The notes under the pieces: model-generated
Told to the model about the DNA's origin: nothing
The model's database searches: none
The model's input: only the letters and a program-made list of their open reading frames with translations
Shown: positions 9,425 to 16,668 of the stretch, piece after piece
How the letters are laid out: each line of letters begins with the position of its first letter
How positions within the stretch are numbered: the stretch's first letter is position 1
Made by a program: the position numbers and the translations under genes
Origin: Zobellia galactanivorans
GTDB taxonomy: Bacteria > Bacteroidota > Bacteroidia > Flavobacteriales > Flavobacteriaceae
Length of the DNA: 64,000 nucleotides
Assembly (NCBI RefSeq): GCF_000973105.1
Contig: NC_015844.1
Span: forward strand, 1,360,501 to 1,424,500
Direction: 5' to 3'

Positions 9425-10454
9425 AACGGGCTATATCGAGCTGTGGGTCTAAGGCCTCCCTGTTTTCGACAAAACCGTACAATTGCTTCGATGCCGATGG
9501 CCCTATTAGCACTCCTCGGGAACCAAAGCCGTTAAGCACATACATATGCTCCATTTTGGGATGTCTGCCCACCAAAGGCTTCCTATCCTCGACCGTAGGG
9601 CGTATACCCGCAACTTGGTCGATAAGTTCAAAATCGCATTTCAACACGGCCCGTAATTTATCCAATAGACCGTTCTTAGCGGCTTCGGTAGGCGTATTCG
9701 TCTTGTCGTTCCGCTCATAATTGGCCCCTACCCGATATACATCGCCCCCTTGGGGAATAATGAATATGGCCGACTTAATGGCCTTATCCTCTTTTAGGTC
9801 GGGTGCCTTGACCATTAAATATTCGCCTTTGGAACCTTGCAACGGCAAGTAGTTGAAAAAAGGATTGCTCTTTAAACCATAGCCCTCGGCAAAAACAATA
9901 CGTTTGGCCCTCAGGGTGCCATAGGCCACACCTTCTTCGGTATGCCGTAAGTTGTCAAAATCAAAAGTCTCCTCTAGCAGCAATGCTTTTTCAAGAAGGT
10001 ATTTTTTATAGGAAGACAAGAGCGCTTCGGTATCTATTCTTCCGGTATGTTTTACCTCGCCAAATCCGAAAGGGGCGTCTATTCCGGCATTGGTATTGGG
10101 TATGAGGTCCGTACTCAAAAACTTGCCCAAGCCTTTTTTATCGGAAGCTTCAAACCATTGGTTTTGCTCTTCCGCAGAGTGAAAGCGTCGATACACCGGA
10201 AGCCCGTAGTCAAGCCTCACCTTTAGTTTGGCCTCCAAATCGGCATAAAAGCTCTTTGCCTCCTTCAACTGTTCATCGGCCTGCCAGGCCAAAGTAAACC
10301 GCTTTAAGATAACAGGGTTATAAAGCCCTCCCGCAACCTTGGAAGAGGTTTGTGAATTATCGTTGATGACCTTAAAAGTCTTATTGTGCCCCTCTAACTG
10401 TTCACAAAATGAAATACCGGCCAAACCCAGGCCTACAATTATATAATCTACCAT
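9402..10454 (-). CDS. FAD-dependent oxidoreductase (DAO / D-amino-acid oxidase fold)
   Basis: A 350-residue protein starting MVDYIIVGLGLAGISFCEQL, with the GxGxxG dinucleotide-binding loop for FAD at the very N-terminus. Later regions such as LPLQGSKGEYLMV, a GAN-like strand VYRVGANYERND and RPTVEDRKPLVGRHP are typical of the DAO family (glycine/D-amino-acid/sarcosine oxidases); the substrate is unknown. A longer reading from TTG 10478 would add eight residues, but a TAnnTTTG promoter box at 10459-10466 lies between, so ATG 10454 is taken. The gene is transcribed towards DUF983 and their ends overlap by 23 bases. Confidence 0.85.
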   Translation of the reverse strand: MVDYIIVGLGLAGISFCEQLEGHNKTFKVINDNSQTSSKVAGGLYNPVILKRFTLAWQADEQLKEAKSFYADLEAKLKVRLDYGLPVYRRFHSAEEQNQWFEASDKKGLGKFLSTDLIPNTNAGIDAPFGFGEVKHTGRIDTEALLSSYKKYLLEKALLLEETFDFDNLRHTEEGVAYGTLRAKRIVFAEGYGLKSNPFFNYLPLQGSKGEYLMVKAPDLKEDKAIKSAIFIIPQGGDVYRVGANYERNDKTNTPTEAAKNGLLDKLRAVLKCDFELIDQVAGIRPTVEDRKPLVGRHPKMEHMYVLNGFGSRGVLIGPSASKQLYGFVENREALDPQLDIARFTQKYFR

Positions 10455-10458
10455 GTCC

Positions 10459-10466
10459 CAAAGGTA
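10459..10466 (-). promoter_or_regulatory. -7 box of the FAD oxidoreductase gene (near-leaderless)
   Basis: Minus-strand TACCTTTG ends only five bases before ATG 10454, so the transcript would start at or next to the start codon. No well-spaced TTG is seen upstream. Confidence 0.55.
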
Positions 10467-10480
10467 GAAAATTGACAATC

Positions 10481-10514
10481 AAAAAAGCGCCCCGACAAAA
10501 AATGTCGGGGCGCT
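10481..10514 (-). terminator. Rho-independent terminator of the gld operon
   Basis: A GC-rich 12-bp perfect stem (10486-10497 with 10503-10514) with a 5-base loop is followed on the minus strand by six T. It lies 31 bases beyond the gldN stop and closes gldKLMN. Confidence 0.93.
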
Positions 10515-10545
10515 AAATACTATTTGAATTGGAATGTTCTAGGGT

Positions 10546-11448
10546 CTAGTAAGCCCACATATCTTGTTCACGGTCTCTAATGACCTCTTGAATCCTAGTG
10601 GCTTCAAGCAATTGGAACAAGGCGTTGTCGGTGATATAATCGTTTACCTTTCGATCGCCATGAACGTTGTCTTCCCTATAGATTACACCGTTGAAACGTC
10701 TTGCGTTAAGCAACATATCAAAAGAGATAGGCTGTGCAGAGTTTCTTTGGTTGAAGACTTTGGCCTCATGCAATATCTGTCGGGCATCTGGGTACCATAC
10801 CCAAAAAAGCTCAACCTTGGCATCACTGGGATCCATAGAGTCATCATCAATAAAGTTAACATCCGGGGCAACCGGGGCTATACCTAACAAGCGGTACTTT
10901 AGCTCTCCCTGACGTTTATCAAAATACCACATACCTTTAATTCGGTATTCCTCAATATCGGCTGCGGTAAGGGTTCTCTTCATTACATACTCAGGAGACA
11001 ATTCCTCCCCAGCATTGATCTGTTCGTAACCGTAATCGGTAGTATCTACCTTTTGCAGTGTACTCTCAAGATCACTAAACTTTCGTTTATCGGTAAAATA
11101 AGAATCCGCATACACATCTTTCAGTCTACCATTTTTGATGTTCTTAATAAGCACATCGTACAATGATCTTCTGTCGTTGCCTATATCGATAGTGTCAGTA
11201 GGGTAGTATAAGGGGAAGTTCACCCTTTCGTCAAGATCAATAACTTCCCAAACGGTCTTAGACCAAAGGATATCACGATCATCAACATAACCATACTCAA
11301 GGGGAGCATCATTGTCCAAAGCTTTCTGAGCTTCGGTCTTGACACCTATTTCCTCGGGCTTTTTGGCGTTCAAGATGTTCGCCTGCGCCATCATGGAAAC
11401 CGGTAACAAAGTTACTGCACCAATTACTAAAGCATTTTTCCAATTCAT
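10546..11448 (-). CDS. gldN: Gliding motility / type IX secretion protein GldN
   Basis: A 300-residue protein with signal peptide MNWKNALVIGAVTLLPVSMMAQ, hence periplasmic. Its sequence (for example YGYVDDRDILWSKTVWEVIDLDERVNFPLYYP split over residues about 50-85, and FWVWYPDARQILHEAKVFN) belongs to the GldN/PorN family. In the type IX secretion system GldN pairs with the lipoprotein GldK to form the periplasmic ring beneath the outer membrane. It is the last gene of gldK-L-M-N, 59 bases after gldM, and is followed by a strong terminator. Confidence 0.95.
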   Translation of the reverse strand: MNWKNALVIGAVTLLPVSMMAQANILNAKKPEEIGVKTEAQKALDNDAPLEYGYVDDRDILWSKTVWEVIDLDERVNFPLYYPTDTIDIGNDRRSLYDVLIKNIKNGRLKDVYADSYFTDKRKFSDLESTLQKVDTTDYGYEQINAGEELSPEYVMKRTLTAADIEEYRIKGMWYFDKRQGELKYRLLGIAPVAPDVNFIDDDSMDPSDAKVELFWVWYPDARQILHEAKVFNQRNSAQPISFDMLLNARRFNGVIYREDNVHGDRKVNDYITDNALFQLLEATRIQEVIRDREQDMWAY

Positions 11449-11507
11449 GTTTGTAAAATTTTAAATTACCGAGCGATCAGAAGACCGCTCGGTTTTACTA
11501 GTTGTTA

Positions 11508-13067
11508 TTAGTTTGTTATCTCCACTACAACCGGAGATACTTTCTTCAATTTATAACTCTTGTTATTTGTAATGTAAGCTTGGATATCAAATATCTGAAC
11601 AGCATCACCTCTTTTGGCTCTTTTAAGGGCCGACTTGGCATTAGCGTTCAATCTGTTTCCGTTTACGCTTACGGTAGGCTGACCAGGAACCTTGAACTTA
11701 AATCCGCTAACGGCAAGGTTCAAGTCAAAATCAAAGTCCTCTAACATTGCACCGATAGTAGCGATTTCCATGTTGGCCCTAGGCATTTTAGCACTACCTG
11801 TCTGCTTACTTACAGAACCGGCAGGTCTTGGAATATCCTTAATCCTGAACTCAGATTTAGAAGATATGGTCTGACCATCGGGTAATTTACCAGATGCGGT
11901 AATCGTAACCGTTCTACCTGTACCAGGGTTCATAACATACTTGCTACCTCCTACTGATTTCAAACCAGGTGCAGAAGCGTTAACTTTGTTATTAGGTATA
12001 CCAGGTATAGAAATACTCATTGGGTTAGCTACACCACGATAAACAACGTTCATCTTATCGGCAGCGATCAAAGCAGCATTAGGCTTGCTAATAGTAGCAA
12101 AACTATTCTTAACCGGTACGGGAATCTCTTCGCCATCTTGCTTAAAGTACAATGTACCCTCTACAACGTGATCACCTGCAGCACCTGCACCGATCAACAT
12201 TTTAACACCACCGGCCTCTAATTTATAGTCGGTACCTTCAGAAAGTTTTCTTCCATCAAGGGTCAACTCAGCTTTTACTGGTGTAGAAGAATTATCGGTT
12301 TTACTAATGATAATCTTACCGTCGTACTTCTCACCGGCATAAAAGGCAGACTTACTAGCCTGTAGCGATGTTGCAAAATTCTTAAGTGATACTTGGCTGG
12401 TCAACTCACCTTCCAACATTCTTTTCAGAGCGTCTTCCTCAGTGGCCTTAACGTCTGCTTGAAGCGCAGTAATCTTGGCTAAAGAAGCTACTAAGGGATA
12501 TCCTTCGTAGTGGTAATTGATCCAATCTTGTTTTGTACCGTCCCTTTTTACTTCCTGACCGTTTTCATCACCGGTCTTGAAGCGGACATTTACAGATTCT
12601 TTCAAATCCTTTGGTACGATAGCCGCAACTTGTGTACGGTAATCATTGATTCTTTTCATAAACTCCTTTCCACCTTCGGAAAGATTATCGCCTTGAAAGA
12701 ATTTTTGATCTAAGAAATCGGAATTGTCCATTCGTGCATAATCTTTTGCATCTTCCAGACCTTCTGTCATTCCTTGTTTAAGACCCTCAAGATAGTCGTA
12801 ATAATCTTGCGACAATTGCTTGATTTTTTGGGCGTCTTGATAAAGCTTTCCGTATTTCTCCGAATCTTCGGAAGCTTTAGTTTCTAGACCATCTAAGAAA
12901 GCTAGGTTACTTTCTGTGGTCTTTGCGTTAGAAGCCTCCATCTTTTCGTTCATAATACCGAAAGCTGCAAGTACTTCTTTACTCATGTTTAACGCCAGCA
13001 TAGCGATGAAGATCAAATACATAAGATTGATCATCTTCTGACGTGGTGTTGCTTTTCCTCCTGCCAT
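11508..13067 (-). CDS. gldM: Type IX secretion motor shaft GldM
   Basis: A 519-residue protein with a short cytoplasmic N-terminus, one membrane helix (MINLMYLIFIAMLALNM) and a long periplasmic part. The helical region to about residue 220 is followed by beta-domains (VYRGVANPMSISIPGIPNNK, a GldM Ig-like region). In the family GldM dimerises, its helix threads the GldL pentamer, and it rotates to transmit proton-motive energy across the periplasm to GldK/GldN. The upstream spacer to gldL is 56 bases. Nothing is unusual in length or composition. Confidence 0.96.
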   Translation of the reverse strand: MAGGKATPRQKMINLMYLIFIAMLALNMSKEVLAAFGIMNEKMEASNAKTTESNLAFLDGLETKASEDSEKYGKLYQDAQKIKQLSQDYYDYLEGLKQGMTEGLEDAKDYARMDNSDFLDQKFFQGDNLSEGGKEFMKRINDYRTQVAAIVPKDLKESVNVRFKTGDENGQEVKRDGTKQDWINYHYEGYPLVASLAKITALQADVKATEEDALKRMLEGELTSQVSLKNFATSLQASKSAFYAGEKYDGKIIISKTDNSSTPVKAELTLDGRKLSEGTDYKLEAGGVKMLIGAGAAGDHVVEGTLYFKQDGEEIPVPVKNSFATISKPNAALIAADKMNVVYRGVANPMSISIPGIPNNKVNASAPGLKSVGGSKYVMNPGTGRTVTITASGKLPDGQTISSKSEFRIKDIPRPAGSVSKQTGSAKMPRANMEIATIGAMLEDFDFDLNLAVSGFKFKVPGQPTVSVNGNRLNANAKSALKRAKRGDAVQIFDIQAYITNNKSYKLKKVSPVVVEITN

Positions 13068-13123
13068 GTTTTTTTCTAATTAGATTTGATTAATTGTTCG
13101 ATTTGGGGTTAACTAATCTCTAA

Positions 13124-13780
13124 TTAGTTTCTGTTCATTGCAGTCAACATACCTCCGTAGACTCCGTTCAAAGAAGAAAGGTTGGTAGCCAATGACTCCA
13201 TTTGATCTTTTAGGGCAGATGCGTTCTGTACAACTTCTTCGTTTACCGAAGCTTGTTTGCTAGCGCTTTCCAACTGTACTTTGTACAAGCTGTTCAAAGA
13301 TTCCATCTGGGCTGCGGCCTGAACCATTTCCTCAGAATATTTTCTTGTAGACTCCATAGCGTCAACCGTTGGGGCAATACCTTTGGCAGCACCTTCAAAG
13401 TTGCGGATACTAGAACCAAGGCTCTCCATTAAGCTGGCATCAACACCGGCTTCTTTTAGCAAGTTGTCCAATTTAGCGGACAATGAAGCCTCAGCTTCCT
13501 TGATTTCCTGGGCTTCGTTACTTCTAGCAACTCCTGAAGAAGCACCACCGGCCAATTCTGGATATACTAAAGACCAATCGTACTCGTCATCTACAGGCTC
13601 AAATGCACTAATGGCAAAAATAAGAGCTTCAGTGATAAGACCTATCGCCAAAAGAAGACCACCTGTTAAAGGTCCGAATTCCCAGTGAAGTATCTTGAAT
13701 AACGCACCAATAATTACTACCGACGCTCCAAGACCGTAGGCCATGTTGAATAACTTTTTTGTTGATTTTGACTGTGCCAT
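13124..13780 (-). CDS. gldL: Type IX secretion motor stator GldL
   Basis: A 218-residue protein with two N-terminal membrane helices (about 12-32 and 38-60) and a long cytoplasmic helical tail. The residues reported as important for proton conduction in F. johnsoniae GldL have clear counterparts here: Lys29 and His32 in the first helix and Glu51 in the second (LITEALIF). With GldM it forms the proton-driven inner-membrane motor for T9SS and gliding. It is followed by gldM and preceded by gldK, with a 139-base spacer after gldK. Confidence 0.95.
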   Translation of the reverse strand: MAQSKSTKKLFNMAYGLGASVVIIGALFKILHWEFGPLTGGLLLAIGLITEALIFAISAFEPVDDEYDWSLVYPELAGGASSGVARSNEAQEIKEAEASLSAKLDNLLKEAGVDASLMESLGSSIRNFEGAAKGIAPTVDAMESTRKYSEEMVQAAAQMESLNSLYKVQLESASKQASVNEEVVQNASALKDQMESLATNLSSLNGVYGGMLTAMNRN

Positions 13781-13919
13781 AATTTAAGATTTAATTTGAA
13801 ATTTAATGTTAATAATAAAGATTTGGTTTACTGTTTGATTTGTTTTCGTCATTTCCAATGGCTTGAAAAATCCGAGGGTGTATTTGTGTATTTGAAATAA
13901 ACTATAAAACGTAGGTGTT

Positions 13920-15275
13920 CTATTGTGTTGAATCTTCTTCTCCCATATAATCCTGTACCGTTCTGAAACCGATGTAACTACGTGCCGAATCGGCATATTC
14001 GTAATCTCTTGTACTTACCTGTAGGAAGTAAGCAACATCTTTCCAAGAACCACCTCGTATTACTTTTCTAGCATTTGCCCCGTCGCCACCGTTGGGGTTC
14101 ATTGTAGAAACGAATTCGTAAGATGATGGATCATAGCTGGAGTTGGTCCATTCAGACACGTTACCGGCCATGTTGTAAAGGTTGAAGTCGTTAGGCTCAT
14201 ATGATTTCGCTTCTACAGTGTATAAAGCTGCATCGGCCGCATAATCGCCTCGTTGTGGTTTAAAGTTTGCCATAAAGCAACCTGTATCGCTTATCACGTA
14301 AGGTCCGCCCCATGGGTAGGTTCCTCCTTCGATACCACCTCTGGCAGCATATTCCCATTCAGCTTCGGTAGGTAACCTGAACTGGTTTACAAATTGCTTG
14401 CCTTTACTTTTTTGGTCATCGTTCTTGAACTTGGTCCTCCAGTTACAGAAGGCCCTGGCTTGCTGCCAAGACACCCCGACTACAGGATACTCGCTGTACG
14501 CATCGTGCCAAAAGTAATCGTTGTGCATCGGTTCATTGTACGAGTATTCAAAATCACGGATCCAAACGGTTGTATCTGGATAGATTTCAAGTTCTTCCTG
14601 ACGGATAAAATCTTTTCTGCTTCCGGTTCTAGAACGGGCGGCAGCTTCGATATCCATCCAGCTGTACTTGTACTTCAATTTGGTTACATCGATAGTACGC
14701 TGACCGTTATACGATTCCTCTTCGGGAATGTACAAGGAATCCATAACCTCGGTATAATACTCATCTGGATATTCAGAGATATCCCAGATCAAATCTTCTT
14801 CTTTGTTCAAAGCGCGACCTTCAAAACCAGTTTCGCCCATGCCGGCATAATTGTCCAACATGTACTTGTCGTAAGCTGAAAGTTTTGTTGTGTCCGCATC
14901 CTTGAACGCATACTCGCCAATACCTCCGTCTTCCGGCCCCAAACCTAGTTCGTCGGCCAATATGGCCAATCGCGTCCTGGTAATGGAATCCTGCACCCAT
15001 TCTACGAACTGACGATACTCGCTGTTCGTAATCTCGGTATCATCCATGTAGAACGATCTGACCGTAACGGTCTTTGTTGGTGCGTTCAGAACTTTAGCCT
15101 GGTCTTCTTCGGATTTACCCATGATAAAGGAACCTCTTGGAATGAGCTCCATACCATAAGGTTTCTCAGGGTACCATTTCTTTCCTTGGACCCCGACTAG
15201 CTCTCCTTTGGTTTTTGACCCGCAACTGCTGAGCAAAAAAACAAACGCTATAGATGATAACAATAGCTTTTTCAT
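13920..15275 (-). CDS. gldK: Type IX secretion lipoprotein GldK
   Basis: A 451-residue lipoprotein: MKKLLLSSIAFVFLLSSC places the lipid-bearing cysteine at residue 18. The rest has the formylglycine-generating-enzyme (SUMF1) fold, with IPRGSFIMGKSEEDQ, PVVGVSWQQARAFCNWR, FRLPTEAEWEYAARGG and MAGNVSEWTNSSYD, as expected of GldK/PorK. The family lost sulfatase-maturation activity and acts as an outer-membrane-tethered ring subunit with GldN. It is the first gene of gldKLMN; an arginase-fold gene lies 123 bases upstream on the same strand. Confidence 0.96.
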   Translation of the reverse strand: MKKLLLSSIAFVFLLSSCGSKTKGELVGVQGKKWYPEKPYGMELIPRGSFIMGKSEEDQAKVLNAPTKTVTVRSFYMDDTEITNSEYRQFVEWVQDSITRTRLAILADELGLGPEDGGIGEYAFKDADTTKLSAYDKYMLDNYAGMGETGFEGRALNKEEDLIWDISEYPDEYYTEVMDSLYIPEEESYNGQRTIDVTKLKYKYSWMDIEAAARSRTGSRKDFIRQEELEIYPDTTVWIRDFEYSYNEPMHNDYFWHDAYSEYPVVGVSWQQARAFCNWRTKFKNDDQKSKGKQFVNQFRLPTEAEWEYAARGGIEGGTYPWGGPYVISDTGCFMANFKPQRGDYAADAALYTVEAKSYEPNDFNLYNMAGNVSEWTNSSYDPSSYEFVSTMNPNGGDGANARKVIRGGSWKDVAYFLQVSTRDYEYADSARSYIGFRTVQDYMGEEDSTQ

Positions 15276-15398
15276 ACTTTAGGTTAAATTTCGATTCTGG
15301 TTACTAACTGCAAATACTATGATTTAATTCTACACTCTAAAACTGTGATTTGATCAAATTATTGTATTGAAGGCAATTATACTATATTTTTTTTCAAC

Positions 15399-16556
15399 TC
15401 AATTAAAACCTTTTTTATAGGCCTTGAACCACCGCTCAGGAATGTTTTGGTCGCATGCTTCCAGATAGTCCTTTTTGGTGCATGGTAATAACGCCACCGA
15501 ATTTGATTTAGTATGCGGCGTCAAAATAGAAGGGACCTCTACCCACCACCTATCGGTCAGGTGACTCTTGTGAAAGGTAAGCTCCTCGGTGTCTGTTGGA
15601 ACAATATACTTGGTAAAGTTTTCACTACTCTCAAATGGCGATTCGTTTCTTCGAAAATTATAACCTTCGATGAAATACCAAATTATCTGGGCCATCAGCT
15701 GACACGATTGATTGGTATTCTCCATTTCATAGAGTCCAAATATGTTTACTTTATCACTTATTCCCGCATATCTGGCAATGGCACATATCTCGCGCCCGGT
15801 AAAACCGTTGGGCGAAAAGTTATCAGACAATCCTATTTCACTTGCCCTTACGGCACGGGCATCCATACTGATCATATGGGCGTTGCGCAGCACCGGCTCG
15901 GCCAAGCTAATATCGGAACCCAGTTCACCCAAACGATAGGCATCAAAAAACAGACGCTCCATCAGATCGATTTCCTCTTGTGCGTTAAAATAGCTCTGAT
16001 AGCCGATATTGGAAAAGTTGAACAGGTTATTGGGCTTATCGGTAATGATCTTGCTCATGTACGAATGCGATGAAATCAGCTCGTCGTCCATTCCAAAATC
16101 GAACCTACTGTCTACCGCCACGAGATTGACCAAGTCGATAATACCGTCGAACGACCGGTAAGCCGGGTAGGTAATGTCTTGGGTCGCCCCTATTACTATA
16201 GGTATGATTTTCTTCTCGAGAAGGGCCGCCAAGGTATTCTTTACTACAAAATACGTATCCTCTACCGTTGCTCCTTCCTCAATATCGCCCATATCGGCCA
16301 ATTTTGAATCCCAGTTGCCCAACAACAACTTGTACAATTGAATCCGTATAGCCGAGACATCGAGCTTTTCGGTCTTCTTTTCAAAAGCGTTTCTCGATTC
16401 TTTCACACCTAGAATGGCAATAGACACCCCCTCTAGGTCGGGAATACCGTCCCTTGTGGTGTGCAACCTTGTATGCTTGCCCAAAGACTGGGCCGCAAAT
16501 AGTTCACAGTGGGCAATTACTTTATCTTCTACTGGAACCAAAAAATCAAATGCCAT
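15399..16556 (-). CDS. Arginase/ureohydrolase-fold protein with degenerate metal site
   Basis: A 385-residue soluble protein with the arginase-family topology, often labelled formimidoylglutamase in flavobacterial genomes. The three metal-binding motifs are recognisable but damaged. The usual GGxHS is GATQD (His replaced by Gln126), DAHxD is DSRFD (His replaced by Arg151), and SxDxD is SMDAR (second Asp replaced by Arg234); Asp149, Asp153 and Asp232 remain. Three of six Mn ligands are therefore missing, so hydrolase activity is unlikely. The gene lies between topA and gldK on the same strand. A structural or regulatory role is my inference from that placement; a divergent active enzyme is not excluded. 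Confidence 0.8.
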   Translation of the reverse strand: MAFDFLVPVEDKVIAHCELFAAQSLGKHTRLHTTRDGIPDLEGVSIAILGVKESRNAFEKKTEKLDVSAIRIQLYKLLLGNWDSKLADMGDIEEGATVEDTYFVVKNTLAALLEKKIIPIVIGATQDITYPAYRSFDGIIDLVNLVAVDSRFDFGMDDELISSHSYMSKIITDKPNNLFNFSNIGYQSYFNAQEEIDLMERLFFDAYRLGELGSDISLAEPVLRNAHMISMDARAVRASEIGLSDNFSPNGFTGREICAIARYAGISDKVNIFGLYEMENTNQSCQLMAQIIWYFIEGYNFRRNESPFESSENFTKYIVPTDTEELTFHKSHLTDRWWVEVPSILTPHTKSNSVALLPCTKKDYLEACDQNIPERWFKAYKKGFN

Positions 16557-16589
16557 TTATCTTGAAAGATTATTTGTGTTTAAACCATA

Positions 16590-16619
16590 GAGACGCATAT
16601 AATGCGCCTCCGTTTTTTT
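16590..16619 (+). terminator. Plus-strand hairpin with T-tract, no cognate plus-strand gene
   Basis: A 9-bp stem with one C·A position (16590-16598 with 16602-16610, which becomes a G·T pair on the minus strand) is followed on the plus strand by CG and seven T. No plus-strand gene ends nearby; it sits between two minus-strand genes. Confidence 0.45.
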
Positions 16620-16668
16620 CATTTTCGTTTATAAAACCCGCCCTAAAGGACGAAGCTATCGGCACAAG

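Noticed and set aside
15513-16073. 186-codon plus-strand ORF inside the arginase-fold gene
   Set aside because: Antisense shadow; nearby orphan terminator does not by itself make it coding.
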